From an uncultured Tateyamaria sp. (GTDB taxonomy: Bacteria; Pseudomonadota; Alphaproteobacteria; Rhodobacterales; Rhodobacteraceae), in assembly GCF_947496075.1 (NCBI RefSeq), contig NZ_CANMBJ010000002.1:930001-994000 (forward strand): DNA of 64,000 nt, read 5' to 3'. Position 1 is the first letter of the stretch. Each line of letters opens with the position of its first letter. The notes under the pieces were generated by a model, which worked only from the letters and a program-made list of their open reading frames with translations, did not search any database and was not told the origin of the DNA. A program made the translations under genes and the position numbers. This document shows positions 46,968 through 56,358 of this stretch, one piece after another.

Positions 46968-48476
46968 TCACTGATTGCCGCCGCCAAAGCGCGCAGCATC
47001 CGCTGCCGCACGCCGGATGGCGCCAGACTTGTGCACTGTTTCCATGAATTCGGCCTCGGGATCGCTGTCATAGACAACGCCGCCGCCAGCTTGGATGTAG
47101 AGCTTCTGGTCCTGAACAACGGCCGTGCGCAAGGCGATGCACATATCCATGTCGCCACCCGCACTGAAATAGCCGACGCCGCCGCCATACACTCCGCGCT
47201 TTTCCGGCTCCAATTCGTCGATGATTTCCATCGCCCTTACCTTGGGTGCGCCAGATACGGTGCCAGCGGGCATCCCGGCAAAGAATGCGTCAAGCGCGTC
47301 TTTGCCCTCGGCCAGTTCGCCCACGACGTTCGAGACGATGTGCATCACGTGGCTGTAGCGTTCGACGATGAATTCCTCGGTGGGGCGCACGGTGCCAATC
47401 TTGGCCACGCGGCCCACGTCGTTGCGGCCGAGGTCCAGCAGCATGAGGTGCTCTGCCAGCTCTTTCTTGTCGGCAAGCAGATCGGCTTCCAGTTCCTTGT
47501 CCTTTTCAGGTGTGTCCCCGCGGGGACGGGTGCCTGCAATCGGGCGGATCGTGACCTCGTTGCCGAACACACGGACCAGGATTTCGGGGCTTGCGCCGAC
47601 GACCTGAAACCCACCGAAGTTGAAGTAAAACATGAAGGGCGATGGGTTAGTGCGCCGGAGCGACCGGTAGAGCGCAAAGGGTGGCTCCCGGAACTCCTGC
47701 GTCCAACGCTGCGCCGGTACGACCTGAAAGATATCGCCCGCCTTGATGTAGTCGCGCGCCTTTTCGACGGCGGCCTTGTAGGCATCCTTGGTGAAGTTCG
47801 ACACCGGTTCGGCTTGCGGGCTTGCATCCCCCAGATCACGGGTTTCAACCGGCGTAGCGCGTTCAAGATCGCGGACGGCGTCCATTACCCGTTCTGCGGC
47901 CTGTGCATAGGCGGCGCGGGCTGATTGGCCATCGCTCACCCATGCAGGCGAGACGACTGTGACCTCACCCTTCACGCCATCAAGAACGGCAACGACGGAC
48001 GGGCGCAGCATCAGTGCATCGGGCAGGCCAAGCGGGTCAGGGTTTATGTCTGGCAAGCGTTCAACCAGCCGGATCATGTCGTAGCCAAGATAGCCAAACA
48101 GGCCGGCGGCAGCTTGCGGCAGATCGTCGGGCAGGGCGATGCGGCTTTCCTCGATCAGGGCGCGCAGCGCATCAAGCGGATTGCCATCGAGCGGTTCAAA
48201 CGCGTCAGCGTCGTAACGCGCCATGCGGTTGATCGAGGACGCTTCGCCATCGCAGCGCCAAATCAGGTCCGGTTTCATCCCGATGATCGAATATCGCCCG
48301 CGCACCTCACCTCCGGTGACGGACTCAAGTACAAAGGCATCTTTCTGAGCACCCGTTAGCTTCAGCATGAGAGACACGGGTGTGTCCAGATCTGCCGCCA
48401 GCCGGGTGTAAACCACTTGGTTCTGGCCCTCCGCATAGGCTGCGGCAAAGCTGTCGAAATCGGGAACCAGTGCCAT
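46968..48476 (-). CDS. trpE: Anthranilate synthase component I
   Basis: Converts chorismate to anthranilate with TrpG. The 502-residue protein has the chorismate-binding core signatures FMFYFNFGGFQVVGASPEIL, IAGTRPRGDTPEKD, LMLLDLGRNDVGRVA, GTVSGAPKVRAMEIID and QAGGGVVYDSDPEAEF. An N-terminal Leu-Thr/Ser region (LDTPVSLMLKL) probably binds feedback tryptophan. The ATG shares one base with the stop of the PpiD gene before it. Confidence 0.97.
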   Translation of the reverse strand: MALVPDFDSFAAAYAEGQNQVVYTRLAADLDTPVSLMLKLTGAQKDAFVLESVTGGEVRGRYSIIGMKPDLIWRCDGEASSINRMARYDADAFEPLDGNPLDALRALIEESRIALPDDLPQAAAGLFGYLGYDMIRLVERLPDINPDPLGLPDALMLRPSVVAVLDGVKGEVTVVSPAWVSDGQSARAAYAQAAERVMDAVRDLERATPVETRDLGDASPQAEPVSNFTKDAYKAAVEKARDYIKAGDIFQVVPAQRWTQEFREPPFALYRSLRRTNPSPFMFYFNFGGFQVVGASPEILVRVFGNEVTIRPIAGTRPRGDTPEKDKELEADLLADKKELAEHLMLLDLGRNDVGRVAKIGTVRPTEEFIVERYSHVMHIVSNVVGELAEGKDALDAFFAGMPAGTVSGAPKVRAMEIIDELEPEKRGVYGGGVGYFSAGGDMDMCIALRTAVVQDQKLYIQAGGGVVYDSDPEAEFMETVHKSGAIRRAAADAARFGGGNQ

Positions 48477-50323
48477 CAGGGGAAGTTCACGTGCACGGCG
48501 TCCAGGGCCTGCTGGTTGATTTGCGTTCCCGCGCGCAGCACAACATCTTCGCCAAAGATGTTGAAGATTTCACCGGCGAGGAGCTGACCCATCTCGGCGC
48601 TGAGCGCTTCGGTTTCCGCCTGAACTTCCGGTGTGTCAGTGGTTTCGTTGATTGCGTCGAGGCGCACAACCAGCACAGCGCCATAGCCCGGGATGATGCC
48701 AACGTCGCCGGGCTCCATCTCGAACACGGCTGGCATGAACGCGGGCGGCGTGCCCTGCACAAACGCGCTGCGATCCAGATCGGTTTCAACGATGGAGTCC
48801 AAGGATTGGCTGGCAAAGCTTTCGCCAGCTTCCAACGCGGGCAGCAGGGCTTCGGCCTTTTTGGTCAAGCGGGCTTCGGTCTGCTCCGCTTCCCAGTTCC
48901 CTTGAACGTTCAACTTCGCTTCTTCAAACGGGGCAGGGCGTGGCGGCAGCAGTTCGTCCATCCGCATGGCGACGATGCCACCGTCGTCCAGTTCGACGAT
49001 TTCGGGGAAGTCGTCTTGGGTCAGTTCCACCGCCGCATCGCGGAAACCATCGTAGGCTGCAATGCCTTCGCCCATGACCGGGAACCAGTCGATGGTTCCC
49101 AGCTGCATATCTGTTTCCGCATCCAATTCTTCGAGCGTGGCACCTCCGGCCAACAGATTGTCGAACTCTTCGGCCAGAACGGCGACCTGCCGGCGTGCGG
49201 CGTCCAGCGCCAGTTCCTGGCGCAGTTGTGGTTCGGCGTCCTCAAAGCTGGTGGTCTGAGCAGGAAGGACCCCGTTCACACGGAACAGCGCCGGGCCAAG
49301 CGATGAGGGAAGTGGGCCAACGACATCTCCGACCTCGGCATTGAAAACAGCTTCACCCGCTGCGTCCAGTTGAAGCCGGTTCACGTCGCCCATGTCGACA
49401 TCAGCTAATTCCAACCCGCGTTCCGTCACCAGTGCTTCGAACGTGGTGCCGTCCACCTCGAGCTGCGCCGCAGCACGTTCAGCTGCATCTGCATCAAGAT
49501 AGACGAGACGTTCAACGAGGCGCCGCTCGGGCTGGTTGTATTGATCCGCCCGCGCGTCGTATTCGGCGCGCAGCGTGCTTTCCTCAACCTCCATGGAGTC
49601 CAGGATCATGTCGGGCAGCAGTGCTGCATAGGTGATGCGCTTGGTTTCGGGCAGTTCGTAGTCGTCAAGGTTGTCGTCGTAATACGCGCGCAACACCTCG
49701 TCCGAGGGTGCGGGCAGTGCCGTTTCAAGGTCGGCCTGACCCAGACGCACCCATGTGAAGTCGCGGGTTTCACCAAGGAAGGACACGAGCGTGCGGGCAT
49801 ATGTTTCAGGCATGCTGACACCCGAAACGATGGCACCTTGCAGGATTGAGCGGGACACTTCCTCGCGCAGTTGATTTTCGAACTCCGACTCGCTGGTGCC
49901 TTGCTGATCCAAGGTGAAGCGATAGGCGTCGCGGTCAAACGAACCATCAAGGCCACGGAACGCTGGAATGTTCAGGATTTCATCTCGGATCGTTTCGTCA
50001 CCCACGCTCAGGCCCATTTCACCTGCTTCGTGGTCCAGCGCACGGGCGCGGACCAGACGGGCCAGAACGGCCTGGTCCAGTCCAATGGCTTGTGCACGGG
50101 CAAAGGTCAGTGGGCTGCCCGTCTGTTGCCCTACCGCCTGCATTTCGCGCTGCAGCGTATTGGCGTAGGTTTGCACATCGATGTGCCTGTCGCCGACCTT
50201 GCCCACGGTGCGGATCGTACCGCCCAGACCATCAAGGCCGAAGCCGAGGCTGAGACCGACGAATAAAAGGCCCAGAAGGATCCAAACGGCGATTTTCGAG
50301 ATGGATGTTTTGCTCTTGGCCAT
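48476..50323 (-). CDS. PpiD/SurA-like peptidyl-prolyl isomerase chaperone
   Basis: Inner-membrane-anchored periplasmic folding factor of 615 residues. It has a short cytoplasmic tail, one helix (IAVWILLGLLFVGLSLGFGL, 11-30), a SurA-type N-terminal domain (TYANTLQREMQAVGQQTG, VLARLVRARALDHEA) and a degenerate parvulin-like PpiC domain near 240-370. Conserved as the gene upstream of trpE in many alphaproteobacteria, to my knowledge. Its stop overlaps the trpE start (TGATG), so translation is coupled. Confidence 0.88.
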   Translation of the reverse strand: MAKSKTSISKIAVWILLGLLFVGLSLGFGLDGLGGTIRTVGKVGDRHIDVQTYANTLQREMQAVGQQTGSPLTFARAQAIGLDQAVLARLVRARALDHEAGEMGLSVGDETIRDEILNIPAFRGLDGSFDRDAYRFTLDQQGTSESEFENQLREEVSRSILQGAIVSGVSMPETYARTLVSFLGETRDFTWVRLGQADLETALPAPSDEVLRAYYDDNLDDYELPETKRITYAALLPDMILDSMEVEESTLRAEYDARADQYNQPERRLVERLVYLDADAAERAAAQLEVDGTTFEALVTERGLELADVDMGDVNRLQLDAAGEAVFNAEVGDVVGPLPSSLGPALFRVNGVLPAQTTSFEDAEPQLRQELALDAARRQVAVLAEEFDNLLAGGATLEELDAETDMQLGTIDWFPVMGEGIAAYDGFRDAAVELTQDDFPEIVELDDGGIVAMRMDELLPPRPAPFEEAKLNVQGNWEAEQTEARLTKKAEALLPALEAGESFASQSLDSIVETDLDRSAFVQGTPPAFMPAVFEMEPGDVGIIPGYGAVLVVRLDAINETTDTPEVQAETEALSAEMGQLLAGEIFNIFGEDVVLRAGTQINQQALDAVHVNFP

Positions 50324-50400
50324 GTGCGCCTTCTAACGGGTGTCGTTTCGGTTGAGGATGTCTAACGGCACTGCCGGAGACGGGCAAGAGCGCGTGGGAT

Positions 50401-51576
50401 TCAAAGGGTCAGGGCTGACAGCCTTGTGTAGAGTTCATTTATGCCGCTGGCGTCGAGATTGGCGAAGGCAATGCGCAATTGTTGGCGTCCCTCGACGGCA
50501 TCGTCGGGCCAGAACATTGTACCGGGTAGGCATAGGATGCCCGCCTCCTGCACCAGTTTCGGGGCAAGCTCGGCCGACGACATATCGAACGGGTGCTTCA
50601 TGTAGGCGAAATAGGCGCCCAACCCCATAAGCTCCCAACCTTTGTCCGCCAACACAGAAAACCCATCGGTAATGGCCTTGCGCCGAACAAGGATTTCGTT
50701 CCGTTCTCCGGCGACCCAATTGGCAAGGTTCTCAAGCCCCCAAAGGGCAGCGTATTGCCCGATCTGGCCGGGACAGATGGCAACCGTATCAAGGAACTTC
50801 TCGGCCTCGGCCAAACGCGCAGGGGACGCGACCAATGCGCCGACCCGGTGACCGGTCAATCGGTATGTCTTGGAGAACGAATAGAGGTGGATGAACGTCT
50901 CATCCCAGCCATCCTGCTGGAAAAGGGTATGGGGCGCGCCGCTGCGGCTGTCAAAGTCGCGATAGGTTTCGTCGACGATTAGGGCAATTCCGCGCGCCCT
51001 TGCCAATTCGAAGAAATCCAGCACGAGTTTGTCGGGGTATTCGACACCTGCCGGATTGTTCGGCGTGACCAGTGCGATGGCGCGTGTCCGGTCTGTGATC
51101 AAAGCCTCTGCTGCGGCGACATCCGGCAACATACCGTTCCCGACAGGCAGCGGCACGGAGGCAACCCCGCTCATGTCCAACCACATTTTGTGATTGAAAT
51201 ACCATGGGGTTGGCAGGATAACTTCATCCCCTTCCTCGCACAGCGTTGCGATTGCCGCGGCGAAGGCCTGATTGCAGCCGGAGGTGATGGCGATGTTTTC
51301 TGCCGTCGTGCGCGCGTCATAGTGCCGGTTGATCTGGTCAGACAATCCGGCGCGCAGGGCCGTCATGCCTAGAACCGGACCGTAGAGATGCGCGTCGTCC
51401 TTGGTGAGAGCCGCATCGGCCATGGCTTGGCGCAGGGCATCCGGTGGAGGATCGACCGGAGCGGCCTGGCTCACGTTGATCAGCGGACGGTCTTCAGGGA
51501 AATTGACGCCTTCAATCCAGCGCCGCGCCTCCATCACCGGAGGAGCGAATGTGGATGCGGTGCGCGTCAGGGTCAT
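50401..51576 (-). CDS. PLP-dependent aminotransferase, class I/II
   Basis: A 391-residue fold-type I aminotransferase. The PLP lysine lies in LYSFSKTYRLTGHRVGA, the pyridine-binding Asp/Tyr in LIVDETYRDF, and VTPNNPAGVEYP and the N-terminal NVSQAAPVDPPPD are typical. The substrate is not evident. Upstream is a 63-base gap to gpt on the same strand. Confidence 0.92.
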   Translation of the reverse strand: MTLTRTASTFAPPVMEARRWIEGVNFPEDRPLINVSQAAPVDPPPDALRQAMADAALTKDDAHLYGPVLGMTALRAGLSDQINRHYDARTTAENIAITSGCNQAFAAAIATLCEEGDEVILPTPWYFNHKMWLDMSGVASVPLPVGNGMLPDVAAAEALITDRTRAIALVTPNNPAGVEYPDKLVLDFFELARARGIALIVDETYRDFDSRSGAPHTLFQQDGWDETFIHLYSFSKTYRLTGHRVGALVASPARLAEAEKFLDTVAICPGQIGQYAALWGLENLANWVAGERNEILVRRKAITDGFSVLADKGWELMGLGAYFAYMKHPFDMSSAELAPKLVQEAGILCLPGTMFWPDDAVEGRQQLRIAFANLDASGINELYTRLSALTL

Positions 51577-51639
51577 GAGGTCGCTCGTTTTGAAAGCACC
51601 GGAGTCTCCGGCGGTAGTTATCTGGCAAGATGACGGAGA

Positions 51640-52143
51640 TTAATCGGTGCCGCGATATGGTTCGACATATTGCAGCGCCATGTCCCATGGGAAAAATATC
51701 CATGTGTCCTGGCTGACGCCGGTTATGAACGTATCAACCATCGGCTCGCCCTTGGGCTTGGCGTAGACAGTGGCAAAATGCGCCTTTGGGTAGTGATCGC
51801 GCACCACTTCGAGGGTGCGGCCAGAGTCGACCAGATCATCAATGACAAGGATGCCTGTGCCATCCCCCATCAGGTTTGCGTCAGGTGCTTTCAGGACTTC
51901 AACTTCGCCCTGGCTTTGGTGATGGTAGGATTTGACGCTGATCGTATCCACAGTGCGGATATCCAACTCGCGACTGACGATCATCGCCGGTGCCATGCCG
52001 CCACGCGTAATCGCCACCACGGCGCGCCAGGCACCGTTGTCCGGTCCTTGCCCGTCAAGGCGCCACGCCAGCGCCCGGCTGTCGCGGTGGATTTGATCCC
52101 AGCTGATGTGGAACCCTTTTTCATGGGGGAGGCGGTCTGCCAT
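51640..52143 (-). CDS. gpt: Xanthine(-guanine) phosphoribosyltransferase
   Basis: Purine salvage: forms XMP or GMP from the base and PRPP. The 167-residue protein has the PRPP motif [35 protein letters not shown] and a C-terminal IFFPWD segment, matching E. coli Gpt in size and order. It is separated from the LysE gene by three bases. Confidence 0.95.
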   Translation of the reverse strand: MADRLPHEKGFHISWDQIHRDSRALAWRLDGQGPDNGAWRAVVAITRGGMAPAMIVSRELDIRTVDTISVKSYHHQSQGEVEVLKAPDANLMGDGTGILVIDDLVDSGRTLEVVRDHYPKAHFATVYAKPKGEPMVDTFITGVSQDTWIFFPWDMALQYVEPYRGTD

Positions 52144-52146
52144 TGG

Positions 52147-52755
52147 TTATTTCTCCAGGATCAGGCGCAGGCCAAGCGCGCCAAGCAGTGTAGCCGCGAT
52201 GCGGTCGAAAACAGGTTTGAGGCTGACATAGCCGCGTCGAATGTGCGGCGTGCTCAGAGCAAGGGCGAGAAGGGTGTAGAACACAAGTTCAAGCAGCCAG
52301 TGGTTCAGGACGATCACCACGATATCAGCCGCCGCGAGCCCTTTGGGAAAGACAACGACGATCACAGCCGCCGCAAACAACATCGATTTCGGGTTGCCCA
52401 AATTCAAAAGTATTCCGGACAAGATCGCTTGCCCGCGCGGTTTCGGTGCATCCCCAAGCGGGTCGCGCGAATGTCGCCACGTTTGGATGGCAATCCAGAT
52501 CAGGTACAGCGCCCCTCCGATCTTGAGCGCGGTGTAAGTCCATGGAAAGAACGTGAACACAGCCTCAAGTCCAAGCAATGCCGCGAGGGTCCACATCGCG
52601 GCCGCGGTGCCAAGACCAATGCCGGTGGCAATCCCGGCGGCTCGGCCGCCTGTCACGGTTGCCTTGGTAATGAACAACATGGCTGCTCCGGGTGAAAGCA
52701 AGGCAGCCAGCAGGATGGTATTGAAGGCAACAAGCTCTGCCAGTGTCAGGCTCAT
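52147..52755 (-). CDS. LysE/RhtB-family amino-acid exporter
   Basis: A 202-residue inner-membrane protein with six predicted helices. The N-terminal signature is LLAALLSPGAAMLFITKATVTGGRAAGIATG (with the family's PGPA-like SPGAA), and GILLNLGNPKSMLFAA is the second conserved motif. It probably exports an amino acid or related metabolite. It sits between fabI and gpt with spacing of three bases on each side, so all three are likely co-transcribed. Confidence 0.9.
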   Translation of the reverse strand: MSLTLAELVAFNTILLAALLSPGAAMLFITKATVTGGRAAGIATGIGLGTAAAMWTLAALLGLEAVFTFFPWTYTALKIGGALYLIWIAIQTWRHSRDPLGDAPKPRGQAILSGILLNLGNPKSMLFAAAVIVVVFPKGLAAADIVVIVLNHWLLELVFYTLLALALSTPHIRRGYVSLKPVFDRIAATLLGALGLRLILEK

Positions 52756-52758
52756 CCG

Positions 52759-53577
52759 TTACCCTTTTTCGATGTCAGGCGCGTCGACCGCCTTCATGCC
52801 GACCACGTGGTAGCCCGCGTCGACGTGAAGATTTTCGCCGGTCGTGCCAGACCCCAGATCGCTGAGCAGGAACAGCGCCGATTTGCCAACATCATCGATG
52901 GTCACATTGCGCCGCAGGGGCGAGTTGTACTCGTTCCACTTCATGATGTAGCGGAAGTCGCCGATGCCCGAGGCTGCAAGGGTCTTGATCGGTCCAGCGC
53001 TGATCGCATTGACGCGGATGTTGTCCTTGCCCAGATCCTCGGCCAGATATTTGACCGACGCCTCAAGTGCAGCCTTGGCGACACCCATGACGTTATAGTG
53101 CGGCATGACCTGTTCAGCGCCGTAGTATGTGAGGGTCAGGGCGCTGCCCCCATCTGTCATCATCTTTTCGGCCCGCTGCATTACCGCGGTGAATGAATAG
53201 ACTGAGATATCCATCGTCAGCGTGAAATTGCCGCGGCTTGTGTCAACATAGCGGCCGCGCAACTCATTCTTGTCCGAGAAGCCGATGGCGTGAACGATGA
53301 AGTCCAGTTTGCCCCAACGCTCTTTCAGTGCTTCGAATAGGGCATCAATCGATGCCTCATCGCCCACGTCGCAAGGAAGCACGATGTCGCTGCCCAGTTG
53401 AGCGGCCAGCGGATCGACGCGCTTCTTGAGTGCATCACCTTGATAAGAAAACGCAAGTTCGGCCCCAGCCTCGCTGAGGGTCCGTGCAATACCCCATGCG
53501 ATGGATTTATCATTGGCGAGACCCATGATCAGACCTCGCTTGCCCGTCATCAGATCGCTCGCCATGTCGCTACCCAT
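52759..53577 (-). CDS. fabI: Enoyl-ACP reductase FabI
   Basis: NADH-dependent last step of fatty-acid elongation. The 272-residue short-chain dehydrogenase has the FabI-type cofactor motif [37 protein letters not shown] with the Tyr-x6-Lys catalytic pair, and [26 protein letters not shown] lies just before the chosen ATG; a second ATG four codons in is possible. It is divergent from pdxH. Confidence 0.96.
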   Translation of the reverse strand: MGSDMASDLMTGKRGLIMGLANDKSIAWGIARTLSEAGAELAFSYQGDALKKRVDPLAAQLGSDIVLPCDVGDEASIDALFEALKERWGKLDFIVHAIGFSDKNELRGRYVDTSRGNFTLTMDISVYSFTAVMQRAEKMMTDGGSALTLTYYGAEQVMPHYNVMGVAKAALEASVKYLAEDLGKDNIRVNAISAGPIKTLAASGIGDFRYIMKWNEYNSPLRRNVTIDDVGKSALFLLSDLGSGTTGENLHVDAGYHVVGMKAVDAPDIEKG

Positions 53578-53711
53578 CCCGTCCCTCGTTATTGGCTTTG
53601 TGTCTGGCGGCCAGCTTTATGCCATTGCCCAACACGCATCAAGAGAGGGTGCGGCAGTTGAACCTGGTTGCGTGCAGGGCTAGCTGTTTCAAAACACGAC
53701 AGGAGACAGAT

Positions 53712-54317
53712 ATGGCAGACCGAGCGGGCAAATTCGCTGGCGAGAACCCTTTTGATATTGTTCGTGCATGGATGGCCGAGGCGGAAGAGGCGGAGCTGAA
53801 CGATCCGAATGCCATCGCGCTCAGCACCGTGGACGTTGACGGCTTGCCCAATGTCCGCATGGTGTTGTTGAAGGATGTCGAGGATGACGCCTTTGTCTTT
53901 TATACAAATTACACCAGCGCGAAGGCGGCAGAGCTGGATCAGGCGGGCAAGGCCGCCTTTGTGATGCATTGGAAGTCGCTGCGGCGGCAAGTGCGGGTGC
54001 GCGGTATTGTCGAGAAAGAGGAGGGAGCGAAGGCCGACGCCTACTATGCGTCCCGGTCATTGAAATCACGCCTTGGGGCATGGGCGTCGGACCAAAGTGC
54101 GCCGCTGGACAGTCGTGCCGCACTGATGGCTACGGTCGCCAAGGTCACAGCGCAACAGGGCACCAATCCATCCCGTCCACCGTTTTGGGGCGGCTACAGG
54201 ATCACACCGGTTGAGATCGAATTTTGGGCTGACGGTGCGTTCCGATTGCATGATCGCTTCTGCTGGAGGCGTGAAAAACCTGGTTCTGCGTGGCAAGTGA
54301 CACGGCTCAGCCCATGA
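53712..54317 (+). CDS. pdxH: Pyridoxamine 5'-phosphate oxidase
   Basis: FMN-dependent oxidase that makes pyridoxal phosphate. The 201-residue protein has [39 protein letters not shown] and the C-terminal signature [15 protein letters not shown] with DRFCWRRE. The ATG is preceded by AGGAGACAG. Upstream in-frame ATGs are rejected on family length. Confidence 0.97.
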   Translation: MADRAGKFAGENPFDIVRAWMAEAEEAELNDPNAIALSTVDVDGLPNVRMVLLKDVEDDAFVFYTNYTSAKAAELDQAGKAAFVMHWKSLRRQVRVRGIVEKEEGAKADAYYASRSLKSRLGAWASDQSAPLDSRAALMATVAKVTAQQGTNPSRPPFWGGYRITPVEIEFWADGAFRLHDRFCWRREKPGSAWQVTRLSP

Positions 54318-54336
54318 ATTTCACGTAGCGTGAAAT
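54318..54336. other. Perfect hairpin directly after pdxH
   Basis: ATTTCACG-TAG-CGTGAAAT is an 8-bp perfect stem that begins at the base after the pdxH stop. It is followed by an A+T-rich stretch rather than a T run, so it could be a weak terminator, an operator, or part of the cold-shock gene's promoter region. Confidence 0.45.
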
Positions 54337-54387
54337 GTAAATAACTGAATTATAAACAGTATTTCATGCTTGAATTATGAGGTGAAA

Positions 54388-54426
54388 ATGGCGCAAGTCT
54401 TGGTATGCGGCATAATGCACTCATAG
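54388..54426 (+). CDS. Possible 12-residue upstream ORF of the cold-shock gene
   Basis: A 12-codon frame MAQVLVCGIMHS begins after a good ribosome-binding site (GAGGTGAAA) and overlaps the presumed start of the cold-shock gene in another frame. It could be a regulatory leader peptide or chance. The same RBS may instead serve a start I have misplaced. Confidence 0.25.
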   Translation: MAQVLVCGIMHS

Positions 54427-54974
54427 AAAGACAAGTCGTGTCACAACACACTCAAGATACGGATGTGGTCACTGGGACCGTGAAGTGGTTCGATCCCGTT
54501 AAGGGATTCGGTTTTATCGTGGCCAATTCAGGTGGTCCGGACATTTTGCTGCATGTAAATGTGTTGCGAAACTTTGGTCAGTCTTCGGTGGCGGATGGCG
54601 CCGAGGTAAACGTGCGTATCCAACATACGGAGCGTGGCGTGCAGGCTGTCGAGGTCATATCGATAAAACCACCAGACCATACGGATTCGTCCTCCCTTAC
54701 CGATCTTGCTGAGATGGACCAGCACGATGTGACAGATGCGCCGTTGCAACCGGGTCGCGTCAAGTGGTTCGACAAGGGTAAGGGGTTTGGATTTGCCAAT
54801 GTGTTCGGCAGTGCAGATGACGTGTTCCTGCACGTCGAAGTATTGCGCCGCTCCGGTTTGTCTGACCTCCAGCCGGGCGAAGCGCTTGCGTTGCGCGTGA
54901 TTGATGGAAAGCGCGGTCACATGGCGGCCGAAGTGTTGGCGTGGGAAGCGGCGCTCACCAAGAAGGGCGATTGA
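54405..54974 (+). CDS. Double cold-shock-domain protein
   Basis: A 189-residue nucleic-acid-binding protein with two cold-shock domains. The first is near 21-90 (GTVKWFDPVKGFGFIVANSG, DILLHVNVLRN) and the second near 116-185 (GRVKWFDKGKGFGFANVFGS, DVFLHVEVLRRSG). Each has the RNP1 motif KGFGF. The start is uncertain: the ATG lacks a clear ribosome-binding site and a GTG at 54438 (preceded by AGAAAGACAAG) is a fair alternative. The upstream region is unusually A+T-rich, and the DUF192 gene follows after two bases. Confidence 0.88.
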   Translation: MRHNALIERQVVSQHTQDTDVVTGTVKWFDPVKGFGFIVANSGGPDILLHVNVLRNFGQSSVADGAEVNVRIQHTERGVQAVEVISIKPPDHTDSSSLTDLAEMDQHDVTDAPLQPGRVKWFDKGKGFGFANVFGSADDVFLHVEVLRRSGLSDLQPGEALALRVIDGKRGHMAAEVLAWEAALTKKGD

Positions 54975-54976
54975 TC

Positions 54977-55450
54977 ATGCGCGGCTCGTTGCATCGGGCA
55001 TTTGCAGTACTGATTTTTTGTCTATGTGCGCAGGTTGTTGCAGCAAAGTGCAATGATGCGACTGTTTGGCTCCGTGGTGATTTTGGTTCGGCGCGCTTTA
55101 ACGTTGAGATTGCAGATACCAATCGTGAGCGCGCCATTGGACTGATGAACAGACCGTCAATGCCAACAAGCGAGGGGATGCTGTTTATCTATCCCCGCCC
55201 GCAACCGCTGTCGTTCTGGATGCGAAACACACTGATCTCGCTTGATCTGTTATTCGTGGATCCGACTGGAACGGTAACCAAGATACATCACGAGGCGATC
55301 CCGCTGGACGAGACGCCTATTCCCGGGGGGGATGGCCTTACTCATGTCCTCGAAATCAACGGGGGCCTTGCGCGCATGATGGGGATTCAGGAAGGGGCGC
55401 AGATGCGACACCCCAGCTTTGATCAAGATATCGCGGTTTGGCCCTGTTGA
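54977..55450 (+). CDS. DUF192 secreted protein
   Basis: A 157-residue protein with a signal peptide (MRGSLHRAFAVLIFCLCAQVVAA) and a DUF192 domain. The domain shows RAIGLMNRPSMPTSEGMLF, SFWMRNTLISLDLLFVD and ALP-like VLEINGGLARMMGIQEG, the family's usual landmarks. Function is unknown. It follows the cold-shock gene by two bases, so they share a transcript, and precedes tRNA-Pro. Confidence 0.9.
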   Translation: MRGSLHRAFAVLIFCLCAQVVAAKCNDATVWLRGDFGSARFNVEIADTNRERAIGLMNRPSMPTSEGMLFIYPRPQPLSFWMRNTLISLDLLFVDPTGTVTKIHHEAIPLDETPIPGGDGLTHVLEINGGLARMMGIQEGAQMRHPSFDQDIAVWPC

Positions 55451-55505
55451 TTGCACGCTTTGGGCTTTTCAATTGCGTTTGCCCCGTCTAAGACAGCGCC
55501 ACGGT

Positions 55506-55582
55506 CGGAGCGTGGCGCAGCCTGGTAGCGCACCTGTTTTGGGTACAGGGGGTCGGAGGTTCGAATCCTCTCGCTCCGACCA
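55506..55582 (+). tRNA. tRNA-Pro (anticodon TGG)
   Basis: A 77-base cloverleaf with the CCA end encoded. The acceptor stem is CGGAGCG/CGCTCCG, the D-arm is GCGCAGCCTGGTAGCGC, the anticodon stem-loop is CCTGT-TTTGGGT-ACAGG giving anticodon TGG, and the T-arm is GGAGGTTCGAATCCTC. It reads proline CCA (and probably other CCN) codons. Confidence 0.97.
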
Positions 55583-55584
55583 TT

Positions 55585-56043
55585 TCAAAAATCCTCTGGC
55601 ATCCCCCCGGTCGAAATGAGTAGCCGATCCATCATTTTGTCGAGGCCAAGCAGCTTAAAGTATATGCGGCGTGGATTTCCGGACTTTTGCGTGACTTCTG
55701 CAAAAAAAGACAATCCCACAGTGTAGGTCTCGTCCTTCTGGTCTGTTTCCTTTTGCAGCACGAGCGCGGGTGCTTCTAAGGCACCATCATACCGCAGTAC
55801 CAAAAAAGCGGCAAAATCCGGCGGCGGCAGAATCCTGCATTGAATGACTGAGCCGGACACTTCACGCAGCTCATCGCCGGGTGCAGCGCATGAGGCGCGC
55901 ATAGCTTCATCAAGAGTTTCTGGATTCGCCGTGAACGAGGCTCGCCGCACAGGCAGATCTTGTTCGTCAGTCACCACGGTTTCTACATATTGTGGTGCGC
56001 AGGCGCATAGGGCGACCGCGAAACAGGCTATCAGGGGTCGCAT
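55585..56043 (-). CDS. Small putative lipoprotein
   Basis: A 152-residue protein starting MRPLIACFAVALCACAPQYVE, a signal peptide with a lipobox-like LCAC followed by APQ, so probably lipid-anchored. The mature part is soluble and shows no family I recognise (SVIQCRILPPPDFAAFLVL, RIYFKLLGLDKMMDRLL). It is convergent with tRNA-Pro, three bases away. Base composition is somewhat more A+T-rich than most neighbours. Confidence 0.65.
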   Translation of the reverse strand: MRPLIACFAVALCACAPQYVETVVTDEQDLPVRRASFTANPETLDEAMRASCAAPGDELREVSGSVIQCRILPPPDFAAFLVLRYDGALEAPALVLQKETDQKDETYTVGLSFFAEVTQKSGNPRRIYFKLLGLDKMMDRLLISTGGMPEDF

Positions 56044-56127
56044 TTCCGTGCCTCTGTTTGGGGATATGCAGACCTCATCATATTTTCCGCAGCGCGGCAA
56101 AACCTTTCTGCCTTTGCGGACGTTAAC

Positions 56128-56136
56128 TGTGGATAA
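56128..56136 (-). promoter_or_regulatory. Perfect DnaA box upstream of nrdJ
   Basis: TTATCCACA on the minus strand is a perfect DnaA nonamer. A second, weaker site (GCATCCACA, plus) follows within 25 bases. They lie in the 523-base gap between the lipoprotein gene and nrdJ. DnaA is known to act on the nrdAB promoter in E. coli; a role here is inference. Confidence 0.5.
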
Positions 56137-56358
56137 CTTAACGTGAAGCATCCACAGCTTGGATTAAGTAGCGAGATTGGTTTGCGTTTTCCGGATGGAT
56201 GCCGTGGACGAAATTTTGCCGAAACACCGAGGTATTAACGAAGTGAATCGCGTGCAACGCCGTCGCGCAAAATTGCCTCCGACGGTCAAGGAAAAAGATG
56301 TCAAAAAACTTTTAAAATGTCGTTGACGTGAACCCTCCCTATACGTCAGTTTGTGTGG

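Noticed and set aside
47505..47530. TGTCCCCGCGGGGAC palindrome inside trpE, like that ahead of purL
   Set aside because: It lies in conserved coding sequence (TRPRGDT), so the match is probably chance.
56123..56142. CtrA site TTAA-N7-TTAA ahead of nrdJ
   Set aside because: The two TTAA half-sites here are 11 bases apart, not 7.
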